Assembly: GCF_028368975.1 (NCBI RefSeq)
Contig: NZ_JAQNDM010000002.1
Location: 5,016,425 to 5,080,424 of the forward strand
From: Stigmatella ashevillena
GTDB taxonomy: Bacteria; Myxococcota; Myxococcia; Myxococcales; Myxococcaceae
Direction: 5' to 3'
Length of the DNA: 64,000 bases
Under the pieces are notes generated by a model that saw only the letters and a list, made by a program, of their open reading frames with translations, was not told where the DNA came from and ran no database searches. Made by a program: the position numbers and the translations under genes. The first letter of the stretch is position 1; each line of letters opens with the position of its first letter. Positions 36,160 through 45,543 of this stretch are shown piece after piece.

Positions 36160-37977
36160 ATGTCATCCTCCACGCCCCACTACAAGCCCAACCTGCGCGA
36201 CCTGTACTTCAACCTCTTCGAGTTCCTCGACATCGGCCAGACGTCTCTGGGCAAGGGAACCTTTGGCGACCTCGACGAGACAGCGGCACGGCAGACCCTG
36301 GAGACGTTCGCCCACGTGGCAGTGAATGAGATCGCCCCCAGCTTCTCCGAGGCCGATCACCACCCGCCCGTGCTGAAGGATGGCGTGGTCACCCTGCCGC
36401 CCCTGCTCAAGCGCGCCGTGCAGGCGTATTACGACGCGGGGATGAACCTGCTCGACCTGCCCGCAAGCATGGGCGGACTGGGCGCGCCTCCCACCCTGGG
36501 CTGGGCCGCCTTCGAGCTGATCGCGGGCGCCAACCCGGCCGCGGCCTTCTATGGCCTCGGCACGCTGGTGGCGCGCGTCATCGACATGCTGGGCACCGAG
36601 TCCCAGAAGCGCCGCTACCTGCCCGCCATCAACGAGCGCCGGTGGATCGGCACCATGGTGCTCACCGAGCCGGATGCCGGCAGTGACGTGGGCGCCGCCC
36701 GCACCCGGGCCCGCCACGTGGGCGGCGACGTCTGGGAAATCGAGGGCGTGAAGCGCTTCATCACCAGCGCGGAGCACGATGCCTCGGAGAACATCGTGAA
36801 CATGGTGCTCGCCCGTCCCGAGGGCGCGGGGCCCGGCACCAAGGGTCTATCGCTCTTCATCGTCCCCAAGTTCTGGGTGGAAGAGGGCGGCCAACTGGGA
36901 GAGCGCAACGGCGTGGTGTGCACCAACCTGGAAAAAAAGATGGGCATCAAGGGCTCCGTCACCTGCGAGATGACCTTCGGCGACGGAAAGCCCGCCCGCG
37001 GTCTGCTCCTGGGCGAGGTGCACGAGGGCATCCGCCAGATGTTCCACATCATCGAGCAGGCGCGCATGGGCGTCGGCATCAAGTCCATGGCCACCCTGTC
37101 CACCGCCTACCTCAACGCGTTGGCCTTCACGCGGGAGCGCGTCCAGGGCTCGGACCTGCTCGCCGCGCGCGACAAGACGGCGCCCCGCGTGCCCATCCAC
37201 CGCCACCCGGATGTGCGCCGGATGCTGATGGCGCAGAAAGCCCATGCCGAGGGCATGCGCGCGCTGATCCTCTTCACAGCCTCCATCCAGGATCAGGTCG
37301 CCCTCAAGGGCGGGCACCGGGCCACCGAGGCCGCCGAACTGGACGCCATCAATGATCTGCTGCTGCCGCTCGTGAAGGGCTACACCTCGGAGAAGGCCTA
37401 CGAGCTCTTGGCCGTGTCCCTCCAGTGCCTGGGAGGCTCGGGCTACCTGAGCGACTACCCCATCGAGCAGTACATCCGGGACCAGAAGATCGACTCGCTC
37501 TACGAGGGCACCACGCACATCCAGGCCTTGGACCTGCTCCTGCGCAAGGTGGCGCGGGATGGAGGCGCGACGCTCCAGGGGATCCTTGGACGGGTGCGCC
37601 AGACAGCAGACTCGAACCTGGGGGGCCAGGAATTGGCGGCGGAGCGGGCCGCGCTGGGTCAGGCACTGACGGATGTCGAAACGATGCTCGGCACGCTGAT
37701 GGGCAAACTGGGGGAGTCGCTTTACCACGTCGGACTCCAGGGCAACCGGGTGCTCATGGCCCTGGCGGAGCTCCTCATCGGTTGGCTGCTCGTCCAGCAT
37801 GCGGCGGTGGCGCTGGAGCGAACCCAAACCCATCCCTCGGATAAGGCTTTCTACGAAGGAAAACGGGCCTCCGCGCGCTGGTTCTGCCGCGAGGTTCTGC
37901 CAGGCCTGGCCCACGCCGCTCGCATGGTGGAGCAGAGCACGCTGGACTTGATGGATGTGCCCGAAGAATCCTTTTGA
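36160..37977 (+). CDS. Acyl-CoA dehydrogenase (long, ~600-aa type)
   Basis: A 605-aa FAD enzyme that desaturates acyl-CoA at C2-C3. It has the helical N-terminal domain, the FAD/substrate-binding core (GTMVLTEPDAGSDVGAARTR, IEGVKRFITSAEHD, LSLFIVPKF), the helical C-terminal domain (CLGGSGYLSDYPIEQYIRD, IDSLYEGTTHIQAL) and an extra ~120-aa end typical of the PF12806-containing subclass. ATG 36160 has AGGAG 8 nt upstream. It is a single gene, divergent from the toxin locus. Chain-length preference cannot be read. Confidence 0.94.
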   Translation: MSSSTPHYKPNLRDLYFNLFEFLDIGQTSLGKGTFGDLDETAARQTLETFAHVAVNEIAPSFSEADHHPPVLKDGVVTLPPLLKRAVQAYYDAGMNLLDLPASMGGLGAPPTLGWAAFELIAGANPAAAFYGLGTLVARVIDMLGTESQKRRYLPAINERRWIGTMVLTEPDAGSDVGAARTRARHVGGDVWEIEGVKRFITSAEHDASENIVNMVLARPEGAGPGTKGLSLFIVPKFWVEEGGQLGERNGVVCTNLEKKMGIKGSVTCEMTFGDGKPARGLLLGEVHEGIRQMFHIIEQARMGVGIKSMATLSTAYLNALAFTRERVQGSDLLAARDKTAPRVPIHRHPDVRRMLMAQKAHAEGMRALILFTASIQDQVALKGGHRATEAAELDAINDLLLPLVKGYTSEKAYELLAVSLQCLGGSGYLSDYPIEQYIRDQKIDSLYEGTTHIQALDLLLRKVARDGGATLQGILGRVRQTADSNLGGQELAAERAALGQALTDVETMLGTLMGKLGESLYHVGLQGNRVLMALAELLIGWLLVQHAAVALERTQTHPSDKAFYEGKRASARWFCREVLPGLAHAARMVEQSTLDLMDVPEESF

Positions 37978-38068
37978 TTCCGGCAGGTTCTACATGCCAG
38001 CCAATCCACGTTGACTTACCCGGTCTGGAAGTAGAGCCTGCGCGCTCCGCGTGAACCCTGGAGGTCCG

Positions 38069-39115
38069 ATGTCCAGCACCCAGCCGGCTCCCACCGAGTA
38101 CGAGGTGGTACAGGAACCCGAGCCGCACCCGGCCCGCACGGCCCGCATTCTCAAGGCGCACCCGGAGGTGCGCAAGCTCTTCGGGCGTACCCCCGCCACC
38201 GCGCTGCTCGTGCCACTGATCCTCGTGGTGCAGCTCGGCATGGCCTATCTGGTGAGGGATCAGCCCTGGTGGGTCATCGTCCTGGCGGCCTATACGCTGG
38301 GCGCCCTGGTGAACAACACCTGCTACGTCGTCATCCACGAGGCCACGCACAGCCTCATCTTCAAGGGACGGGCGGCCAACCTGCTGACGGCCATCGGGGC
38401 AGACCTGGTGCACGTCATCCCCTCCGCGGCCACCTTCACCCGCTTCCACCTGGTCCACCACCGTCACCAGGGCGAGTTCGACCTGGACGCGGACCTGCCC
38501 TCGCATGCCGAGGCGAAGCTGGTGGGCAACAGCACCGTCATGAAGGCGCTGTGGATCACTTTCTTCCCGCTCATGCAGGCGCTGCGGATGCCCCGCTTCT
38601 CCAAGCTCATCTCCTTCTGGGAGCCGTGGACGGTGGTCAACGCGGTGGCGGTGTTCTCGGTGGATGCGGCGGTGTTCTTCCTGATGGGGCCCTGGGCCTT
38701 CCTCTACGTGGTGCTGAGCATCTTCTTCTCCATCGGCCTGCACCCGCTGGGCGGACGGATGATCCAAGAGCACTTCATCGTCGCCCATCCTCAGGAGACG
38801 TATTCCTATTACGGACCATGGAACATCAGCGCGCTGAACGTGGGCTACCACAATGAGCACCACGACTTCTCCGCGGTGCCCTGGAACCGGCTGCCCCAGG
38901 TCAAGGCGACGGCGCCCGAGTTCTACGACACCCTGGTGTCGCACCGCTCGTGGACGGGCTTGCTGGTGAAGTTCATCACGGATCCGTCGATAAGCCTCTA
39001 CAGCCGCATCACCCGGCCGGGAGGCATCAAGCGCCGGGTCCTGACCGGCGGTGTGGGCCGCGTACCGGACTCGGTCGCCTCGCTCGATCAGCCTCCGGTC
39101 CAGCCAGCCACCTAG
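38069..39115 (+). CDS. Fatty acid / sphingolipid delta-4-type desaturase
   Basis: A 348-aa membrane di-iron desaturase. All three histidine boxes are present: HEATH, HLVHHRH and HNEHHDF. The spacing, the N-terminal HPARTARILKAHPEVRKLFG and GPWNISALNVGYHNEHHDF are characteristic of the sphingolipid delta-4 (DEGS) group. Hydrophobic pairs flank the boxes (LLVPLILVVQLGMAYL; AVAVFSVDAAVFFLMG). ATG 38069 follows GGAGG by 4 nt; GTG 38051 is less likely. Myxobacteria are known to make ceramide-like lipids, which this enzyme could modify. Ends at a strong terminator. Confidence 0.88.
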   Translation: MSSTQPAPTEYEVVQEPEPHPARTARILKAHPEVRKLFGRTPATALLVPLILVVQLGMAYLVRDQPWWVIVLAAYTLGALVNNTCYVVIHEATHSLIFKGRAANLLTAIGADLVHVIPSAATFTRFHLVHHRHQGEFDLDADLPSHAEAKLVGNSTVMKALWITFFPLMQALRMPRFSKLISFWEPWTVVNAVAVFSVDAAVFFLMGPWAFLYVVLSIFFSIGLHPLGGRMIQEHFIVAHPQETYSYYGPWNISALNVGYHNEHHDFSAVPWNRLPQVKATAPEFYDTLVSHRSWTGLLVKFITDPSISLYSRITRPGGIKRRVLTGGVGRVPDSVASLDQPPVQPAT

Positions 39116-39154
39116 GCGATCGGGCATCTTCCACAGTCCGCGCCGTCGCACATC

Positions 39155-39186
39155 AGGCCCGTGGCAACTGCCATGGGCCTTTTTCT
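39155..39186 (+). terminator. Intrinsic terminator of the desaturase gene
   Basis: AGGCCCGTGGCA pairs with TGCCATGGGCCT (one G-T) around a 2-nt gap, followed by TTTTTCT. It separates the desaturase from the oxidoreductase operon. Confidence 0.9.
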
Positions 39187-39207
39187 ATCTCAGGGGAAGA
39201 GGCTCCC

Positions 39208-39675
39208 ATGGCCTTCAAGCTGACCGTCAATGGCAAGACCCACGTCATCGAGGCCGCGGAGGACACCCCGCTCCTCTACGTCCTGCGGGACGAGTTGGGC
39301 TTGAACGGGGCGAAGTACGGCTGCGGCGTGGGCCAGTGCGGCGCCTGCACGGTGCTCCGGGATGGCGCGCCGCTGCGCTCCTGCATCGCCCCGGCCGCGT
39401 CGCTGAGTGGACATGCCCTCACCACCCTGGAAGGACTGCGGGCACCGGACGGCACGCTCCACGCGCTCCAGCGGGCGTTCCTGGCCGAGCAGGCCGGCCA
39501 ATGCGCCTACTGCATCCCGGGGATGATCCTGGCGGCGGATGCGCTGCTGAGAGAAACACCTCAGCCTTCCGAGGCGGACATCCGCGCCGCGCTGGACTCC
39601 CACCTGTGCCGGTGTGGCTCACACAACCGCATCGTTCGCGCCATTCAGCGCGCCGCGAAGGAGGTGGCCGGATGA
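39208..39675 (+). CDS. iorA: 2Fe-2S subunit of isoquinoline 1-oxidoreductase-like enzyme
   Basis: A 155-aa small subunit of a xanthine-dehydrogenase-family molybdenum hydroxylase. The N-terminal ferredoxin-like domain binds one 2Fe-2S cluster (CGVGQCGACTVL and the upstream Cys of KYGCG) and the C-terminal four-helix domain binds the second (GQCAYCIPG and CRCGSHNR). The shortened two-subunit form without an FAD subunit is typical of IorA. ATG 39208 follows GAAGAGG. It overlaps the large subunit by ATGA, showing tight coupling. The true substrate is unknown. Confidence 0.92.
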   Translation: MAFKLTVNGKTHVIEAAEDTPLLYVLRDELGLNGAKYGCGVGQCGACTVLRDGAPLRSCIAPAASLSGHALTTLEGLRAPDGTLHALQRAFLAEQAGQCAYCIPGMILAADALLRETPQPSEADIRAALDSHLCRCGSHNRIVRAIQRAAKEVAG

Positions 39676-41879
39676 ATGCGCCCTTGAAGCGCCGCACCTT
39701 CCTTCAGGGTTCGCTGGTCCTGGCATTCTCCCTGGCGGGTCCACGGGCCTTGAGCGCACCTCCCAGGCCGAAGCCACTGCCCGGCAGCCTGCAGAGGAAC
39801 CCTCAGCTCGATGCCTGGCTGCACCTGGGCACGGACGGCTCCCTCACCTTGAAGACGGGAAAGGTGGAACTCGGCCAAGGCGTCTTGACCGCCCTCGGGC
39901 AGATCTGCGCGGACGAGCTGGATGTCGAGATGTCGCGGCTGACCATCGTCTCTGGAGACACCCAGCGTTCGCCCAACGAGGGGGCCACGGCGGGCAGCAT
40001 GTCCATCTCGCAAGGCGGACTGGCCGTGCGCCACGCCGCCGCCGAAGTTCGCTCCATCCTCCTGGCCATGGCCAGCAAGCAGTTGGGAGTGCCGACCCCG
40101 CGGCTGACCGTGAAGGATGGGACGATCACCGCCCCTTCGGGAAAAGGCTCCGTTACCTATTGGAGCCTGCTCGGGGGCCGGACGCTGGAGCGCAGAGCCA
40201 CTGGCACCGTGAAGCCCAAGGCCCCCTCCGAGCGCCGGTATTCGGGCCAGTCCGTGCCCCGCATCGACCTGCCCGCCAAGCTCACGGGAGACACGAGCTT
40301 CCTTCAGGACTTCAGGCCTCCCAACTTGGCGCATGGACGCGTGGTCCGTGCCCCTTCCCCTGGCGCGGCCCTCCTGGAGGCGGATGTCTCCTCCGTGGAG
40401 CGCATGCCGGGGGTCCTGCGCGTGGTGCGCAACGGCAACTTCCTGGGCGTCATCGCCACCGGGGAGTGGCAAGCCATCCAGGCTTCCGCCGCCCTGGCGC
40501 GCAGTGCCCGGTGGCAGGAGCAGACCCGGCTCCCAGCAGACCCCTATACCTGGCTGCAGAGCCAACCCACCGTGGACACGGTCATCCAAGACATCGTGCG
40601 CCCAGGCAGCGCCACGCCAGCAAAAACAGTGGAGGCCAGCTACCGCCGCCCCTATCAGCTCCACGGCTCCATCGGCCCGTCGTGTGCGGTGGCGGAATGG
40701 AATGGCGAGCGCCTGACCGTCTACACGCACAGCCAGACCATTTTCGACACCACGAAGGCGATCGCGAAGATGCTGGGCCTGCCGGCAGACGCCGTGCACG
40801 GGAAACATCTTCCCGGCGCGGGATGCTATGGCCACAACGGCGCGGATGACGTGGCAGCGGATGCCGCACTCCTGGCCCACGCTCAGCCCGGCCGAGCGAT
40901 CCGCGTGCAGTGGTCACGCCAGGACGAGCACACCTGTGAGCCCTATGGCTCCGCCATGGTGACGAAGATCCAGGCCAGCGTGGGGTCCCAGGGCGACGTG
41001 CTCGATTGGGCTTACGAGCTCTGGTCCAATCCCCACTCCACCCGTCCGGGGGGAGACCCCGGCAACCTGCTCGCGGGCCGCTCGCTGGAGAAGCCCTTTG
41101 CCATGCCCACCCCGATGGCCATTGGCCCTCCCAATTACGCCGCCGACCGGAACGCCATCCCTCTCTATGCTTTTCCCGGCCAGCGCGTCACCACGCACCT
41201 CGTGAACGAGATGCCCGTGCGTGTCTCGTCCCATCGCGGCCTCGGCGCCTACGCCAATGTCTTCTCCATCGAGTCCTTCATGGACGAACTGGCCCATGCG
41301 GCGAGTGCGGACCCCGTCGAATACCGGCTCCGCCAACTCCAGGACGAGCGAGCCAGGGCGGTCATCCGCAAGGCGGCGGAGCGGTTCGGCTGGACATCGT
41401 TCGCACGAAAGCCCCAGCACGGCCGCGGCATTGGCTTCGCGCGCTACAAGAACCTCGCGAGCTATTGCGCCGTCTGCCTGGAAGTCTTCATCGAGCCGGA
41501 CAGCCAGAGGGTCCGGGTGGTGCGCGCCGTGCTCGCCGCGGATGCAGGCGAAGTCGTCAACCCAGATGGAATTCGCAACCAGCTCGAAGGAGGGTTGATC
41601 CAATCCCTGAGCTGGAGCCTGAAAGAGGCGGTGCAGCATGACGGCCGCCGGATCCTCTCGCGCGACTGGAGCAGCTATCCGATCCTCACCTTCTCGGAAG
41701 TCCCTCCCGTGGAACTCGAACTCATCGATCATCCCGGAGAGCCCTTCCTGGGGGCGGGCGAAGCCTCTCAAGGCCCCACGGCCGCGGCCCTGGCCAATGC
41801 CGTCTTCGATGCCACGGGGCTCCGTGTCCGTGAGCTGCCCTTGACCCCACAGCGGCTGAAGGCAACGCGCTCCCACTAA
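39672..41879 (+). CDS. iorB: Molybdopterin large subunit of isoquinoline 1-oxidoreductase-like enzyme
   Basis: A 735-aa subunit with a twin-arginine-like leader (KRRTFLQGSLVLAFSLAG), implying folded export with the small subunit. Molybdenum-cofactor regions are visible: GQGVLTALGQICADELDVE, GSIGPSCAVAEWNGERLTVY, the HSQTIFDTTKAIAKMLGLP interface segment, GCYGHNGADDVAADAALL, RGLGAYANVFSIESFMDELA and, near the end, GAGEASQGPTAAALANAVFD with the active-site Glu. Length is normal for IorB. It ends overlapping, tail to tail (TTAG shared), the stop of the haem-binding partner on the other strand. Confidence 0.92.
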   Translation: MNAPLKRRTFLQGSLVLAFSLAGPRALSAPPRPKPLPGSLQRNPQLDAWLHLGTDGSLTLKTGKVELGQGVLTALGQICADELDVEMSRLTIVSGDTQRSPNEGATAGSMSISQGGLAVRHAAAEVRSILLAMASKQLGVPTPRLTVKDGTITAPSGKGSVTYWSLLGGRTLERRATGTVKPKAPSERRYSGQSVPRIDLPAKLTGDTSFLQDFRPPNLAHGRVVRAPSPGAALLEADVSSVERMPGVLRVVRNGNFLGVIATGEWQAIQASAALARSARWQEQTRLPADPYTWLQSQPTVDTVIQDIVRPGSATPAKTVEASYRRPYQLHGSIGPSCAVAEWNGERLTVYTHSQTIFDTTKAIAKMLGLPADAVHGKHLPGAGCYGHNGADDVAADAALLAHAQPGRAIRVQWSRQDEHTCEPYGSAMVTKIQASVGSQGDVLDWAYELWSNPHSTRPGGDPGNLLAGRSLEKPFAMPTPMAIGPPNYAADRNAIPLYAFPGQRVTTHLVNEMPVRVSSHRGLGAYANVFSIESFMDELAHAASADPVEYRLRQLQDERARAVIRKAAERFGWTSFARKPQHGRGIGFARYKNLASYCAVCLEVFIEPDSQRVRVVRAVLAADAGEVVNPDGIRNQLEGGLIQSLSWSLKEAVQHDGRRILSRDWSSYPILTFSEVPPVELELIDHPGEPFLGAGEASQGPTAAALANAVFDATGLRVRELPLTPQRLKATRSH

Positions 41880-42544
41880 GGAACGGGGCAGTGAGCACCG
41901 GTGTCGATCCAGGCCCGGATCAGCGCTCCGAAGTCCCTCTGTGTGCCAGGAACCGGCTGGCGCCCTTCTCCGGGCGCCCACCCCCAGCCCACCAGGACGT
42001 CCTCGGCCATGTGGTGGTGGATGAACTCCAGGTCATGTCCCCCGTTGCGATGGGGGTCCTTGATCTGCTCGCAGATCTCCCCCAGCGATTTGCCCATCCA
42101 CGCCATCTCGACGGGGGCCAGAGCCCACTTCGGATTGCCTGGGATGCTCTGAAGGCTCTCCCCCACCACCCGGGTCTTGGCCTCTTGATGACACGACGTG
42201 CAAGGAAGGCTGGGCATGCCATGGCCCTTGGCTCCCCCCCTCACGTGCGGCACGTGAAGGCGCTGCTCCAATCCCTGGCGAGGGATGCCATCGGCCGGAT
42301 GGCAATTGGTGCAGCGTGGATGGGTGATGACGCGGCCTGCCTCGGTGAAGATCGCGGCCGAGCGGGCCTTCTCGTCCTCGATGGAACCGAAGCGGGACAC
42401 GGGCTGGAGGGGTGGATTCGTCCCGGCCTCGGTCTCCGTCCGGGGCGCGGGAGCAGCGGGCTCTGGCGCCCGTGCCGAGCCCTTGCAGCCCGCCAACGCC
42501 AGGGCCGAACCCAACATCAGAAGAAGAGAAGGAAAGCGCTTCAT
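41876..42544 (-). CDS. CxxCH haem-binding lipoprotein partner of the Ior enzyme
   Basis: A 222-aa lipoprotein (signal with ALAGC, Cys20) carrying two c-type haem motifs, CTNCH and CTSCH, set in [17 protein letters not shown] and [10 protein letters not shown], then [18 protein letters not shown] and [20 protein letters not shown] recognise this as the protein often annotated as an isoquinoline 1-oxidoreductase subunit beside iorAB; it likely takes electrons from the enzyme. Unusually it is encoded on the opposite strand, convergent with iorB, and is the third gene of a HipA-like / DUF3037 operon, its ATG overlapping the DUF3037 stop by 4 nt. Confidence 0.82.
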   Translation of the reverse strand: MKRFPSLLLMLGSALALAGCKGSARAPEPAAPAPRTETEAGTNPPLQPVSRFGSIEDEKARSAAIFTEAGRVITHPRCTNCHPADGIPRQGLEQRLHVPHVRGGAKGHGMPSLPCTSCHQEAKTRVVGESLQSIPGNPKWALAPVEMAWMGKSLGEICEQIKDPHRNGGHDLEFIHHHMAEDVLVGWGWAPGEGRQPVPGTQRDFGALIRAWIDTGAHCPVP

Positions 42545-42924
42545 CGCACCATGCGATCCATCAAATGCTCCAGGGCCCGGTCCGGAGCCTCGCACAGCCC
42601 GGAGTGCACCGGAGACGTTTGAAGAATGGTGCTGCGCGGCGCCACCAGCCAGTGCCACCGCTCCTTCTGGGGAAGCTGTCCAATGGGGCCCGCCCCCCGG
42701 CCTCCCGCACAAATGCGGGGAATGCTCTCCAGGTGGCCACGCACCAACTCCATATCCACCTCTGGCGCCAGCGCGGCCAGACGGTTCTCGTCCAACTCCA
42801 CCCGGGCCGACAGGAAGCGGCTCGTGAGGCAATAGAGGATGACGCCCGCGTTGATGAACTCTCCCCGCTCCACGCGCGGCACCACCCGCACGATGGCGTA
42901 ATCAAACGAGCTGCGCGCGAGCAC
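42541..42924 (-). CDS. DUF3037 protein
   Basis: A 127-aa soluble protein with the DUF3037 opening [21 protein letters not shown] and the following [20 protein letters not shown]. Start at GTG 42924, overlapping the end of the HipA-like gene by 23 nt. DUF3037 genes commonly pair with small HipA-like kinases, as here. Function unknown. Confidence 0.88.
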   Translation of the reverse strand: MLARSSFDYAIVRVVPRVERGEFINAGVILYCLTSRFLSARVELDENRLAALAPEVDMELVRGHLESIPRICAGGRGAGPIGQLPQKERWHWLVAPRSTILQTSPVHSGLCEAPDRALEHLMDRMVR

Positions 42925-43684
42925 GCTCTGCCTCCTGGATGAACACGGGGGTTGAAGCCAGGCGCTCGCGCAGAAAGGCGACGTAGGCCGCCCGGTGCTC
43001 CGCCTTGGACGGAAAGCCCGCCTCTGCCTCCAACCACTCTTCTGGAATCAACCCCACCACCCCCTCCAACACCTCGGGGGTCAGCCGTTCGCGCAGCAGG
43101 GCCTCCGCCGCGCGCAGCTCCGAGGCCCACGGCAGCAGCACATGGTCCTTGATGGGCGCGAACGCACTGCGCGCACGCTCCAGGTACCCCTCCCAGGAGT
43201 GATGGAAGTACAACGCCGCCCCATGGTCGATGAGCCAGAGGGCCCTGTGCCAGACCAGCATGTTCGGGTTCTTCGGCGTCCGGTCCACGTTCGTCACGTA
43301 CGCATCGAAGCAGACGATGCTCGAGGCCTCCGCCGTCCCGGGCGCCGGACCCGCCACCGGATCAAACGTGATGGAGCGTGGCAGATAATCCATCGCCAGG
43401 TTCAAACCGGCACTCGCCTTGATCAGGTCCCGGATCTCCCCATCTGGCTCGGCGCGTCCCAGCACCGGATCCAAGTGGATGAACACCAGCTCGGGCACCC
43501 GCAGCCCCACCGCCCGCGCCAGCTCTCCGGCGATCAGCTCGGCGATGAGGGCCTTGGGCCCCTGCCCTGCTCCTCGGAACTTCAGCACGTAAAGCCCTGA
43601 GTCCTCTGCCTCGACGATGGCGGGCAGGGAGCCACCTTCTCGCAGAGGTGTCACATACCGGGTCGCGATGACCGTCCTCATCAT
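42902..43684 (-). CDS. HipA-like kinase-domain protein
   Basis: A 260-aa protein resembling the kinase core of HipA-family proteins. ATP/catalytic features: YVLKFRGAGQGPKALIAELI (Lys), CFDAYVTNVDRTPKNPNMLV (Asp and Asn of the catalytic loop) and LIDHGAALYFHH (metal-binding Asp). It lacks the N-terminal subdomain of true HipA toxins and no HipB-like antitoxin is nearby, so it is not a classical toxin-antitoxin pair. ATG 43684 has GGGGG just upstream; GTG 43693 and ATG 43681 are options. Confidence 0.8.
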   Translation of the reverse strand: MMRTVIATRYVTPLREGGSLPAIVEAEDSGLYVLKFRGAGQGPKALIAELIAGELARAVGLRVPELVFIHLDPVLGRAEPDGEIRDLIKASAGLNLAMDYLPRSITFDPVAGPAPGTAEASSIVCFDAYVTNVDRTPKNPNMLVWHRALWLIDHGAALYFHHSWEGYLERARSAFAPIKDHVLLPWASELRAAEALLRERLTPEVLEGVVGLIPEEWLEAEAGFPSKAEHRAAYVAFLRERLASTPVFIQEAERARAQLV

Positions 43685-43766
43685 GGCCCCCACTTACCAT
43701 GGAGCCATGCGCTTTCCGCCAGCGCGGACCGCCCCTCCTCACATCAAGGAGGCCTTCCGGGACGCC

Positions 43767-45473
43767 TCAGTGCTCATCCAGCGCGCCTTCTGACTCCCCG
43801 GCAGGAGGCAACCGCGGCAGCTCGACGGTGAAGGTGGCCCCCTGCCCTGGCTCGCTCTGCACGAGCACCTGGCCTCCCATGGCTTCCACGACCTGACGGG
43901 TGATGAAGAGCCCCAGTCCCAACCCTCCGTAGTGCCGATCCGAGACGCCCCGCTCAAAACGGCCAAAGAGGCGAGCCCGCACGTCTTCATCCATGCCAAT
44001 GCCTTGGTCGCTCACCCGGAGCCGCGCCCACTCGCCCCGCTCCTCGACCCACAGCTGGACGGCGCGCCCCGCGCCGAACTTGAGCGCGTTGGACAACAGG
44101 TTCGTCACCACCTGCTCCAGCCGCAACGCATCCCAGTGGCCCAGCACACGGACCGGGGCGTCAATCTCCAGCGGACTGCCCACGCGCATTGCCTGGGTCT
44201 CGAACCCCGAGGCCACCGCCCGCACGATGCCCGCGAGGTTGACGCCCTGCTCGCGGCGCAGGGAGAGACGGCCGCTGATGATGCGCGTGGTGTCCAGCAG
44301 GCTGTCCACCAGCGACGCCAGTCGGCCCAGTTGCGCGCCCGCGGCATCCAGGTGCTTGTGCAGGCGCTCCTTGGGATCCCCTCTGGGCTGCGCATCTACC
44401 TCCTTGCGCATCACCTGCACCCTCAAGGACAGGGACGTGAGCGGGGTCTTCAGCTCGTGGCTCGCCACGGCGAGGAACTCGTCCCGCTGGCGCACGGCTT
44501 CCCGCAGCCCCACCAGGAGCCGATCCCGCTCGGACTCCGCCGCCTTCGCCTCGGTGATGTCGGTCATGAAACCTTCGATGAACCGCAATTCACCCTCCGG
44601 GGAGAAAACCCCCGCGGACCGGGCCCACATCCAGCGGGGCTGCGCATCCCGGCGAAGGATGCGGTACACGGCGGTCACCAGGCGGCCTTCCACGAACGCC
44701 TGCTTCGCCTCCTGAACAATCCGCTCGACATCCTCCGGCGCCATGAGGCTGGTCCAGAGCGAGGGGCTGGAAGCGAAATCCGAGGCCGCATAGCCGGTGA
44801 GCGCCTGGCACCCCTCACTGGCGAAGTCGAGGCTCCAGTCCGGACGGCAGCGAAAAACCATGCCGGGCAGGTTGCCCATGAGCATCGACAAGGTCCGCTG
44901 GCTCTCGAGCAGCGCCTCCTCGGCCTGGCGTCTCTGGCGCTCCAACACCTGCCGTTCGCGCTGGCTCAGCGTCTGCTCCTGACGCCGCAGGGCCTCACGC
45001 TCATGGAAGAGATCCACGAAGACGCGCACCTTGGCGCGCAGGGCGTCCGGCTCCACGGGCTTGCTCAGATAATCCACCGCGCCGCTCGCATACCCGCGCA
45101 CGATGACGGCTTCCTCCCGCCGCGCGCCCGACAGGAAGATGAGGGGCACTCGCCGATTGGGGGCATGCTCCCGGATGAGCCGGGCCGCTTCGAACCCATC
45201 CATGCCGGGCATCCGGACATCCATCAGCACCAGGGCGAACTCCTGATCCTCCAGATACTGGAGCGCCTCTTCGCCCGACTGCGCCTTGATGATGTGGAGA
45301 TCCAACGAGCCCAGCGAGCGCTCAAGGGCCGCCAACTCGAAGGGCTGGTCATCCACCACCAGAATGGTGGCCCGCGATTCCTGCCCGACGTGCAAGGCGC
45401 CTCCGGTCAGAGGGACGGTGTACCAGTGCCCATCAGGGTGTGCACAATCGTTGTAGGCGGAAGTGTCCAACAC
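43767..45473 (-). CDS. Response regulator-PAS-histidine kinase hybrid
   Basis: A 568-aa cytoplasmic sensor. A receiver domain (~35-155; VVDDQP, phospho-acceptor Asp in LMDVRMPGMDG, LSGA, SKPVEP) is joined by a coiled coil (QEQTLSQRERQVLERQRRQA) to a PAS domain (~200-320; GNLPGMVFRCRPDW), then HisKA (SHELKTPLTSL) and HATPase (NLLSNALKFG, DQGIGM, GGLGLGLF). The start is uncertain: GTG 45473, or TTG 45395 with GGAGG just upstream, which would trim 26 residues before the receiver. The separate receiver gene at 45544 lies upstream on the same strand and is a likely partner. Confidence 0.92.
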   Translation of the reverse strand: MLDTSAYNDCAHPDGHWYTVPLTGGALHVGQESRATILVVDDQPFELAALERSLGSLDLHIIKAQSGEEALQYLEDQEFALVLMDVRMPGMDGFEAARLIREHAPNRRVPLIFLSGARREEAVIVRGYASGAVDYLSKPVEPDALRAKVRVFVDLFHEREALRRQEQTLSQRERQVLERQRRQAEEALLESQRTLSMLMGNLPGMVFRCRPDWSLDFASEGCQALTGYAASDFASSPSLWTSLMAPEDVERIVQEAKQAFVEGRLVTAVYRILRRDAQPRWMWARSAGVFSPEGELRFIEGFMTDITEAKAAESERDRLLVGLREAVRQRDEFLAVASHELKTPLTSLSLRVQVMRKEVDAQPRGDPKERLHKHLDAAGAQLGRLASLVDSLLDTTRIISGRLSLRREQGVNLAGIVRAVASGFETQAMRVGSPLEIDAPVRVLGHWDALRLEQVVTNLLSNALKFGAGRAVQLWVEERGEWARLRVSDQGIGMDEDVRARLFGRFERGVSDRHYGGLGLGLFITRQVVEAMGGQVLVQSEPGQGATFTVELPRLPPAGESEGALDEH

Positions 45474-45543
45474 TCTAATGGACCAGAGGGCGATGTCTGG
45501 TATCGCACGAAGCCTGCCTGGGCCTCGGACCGTGGAGCTGGAC

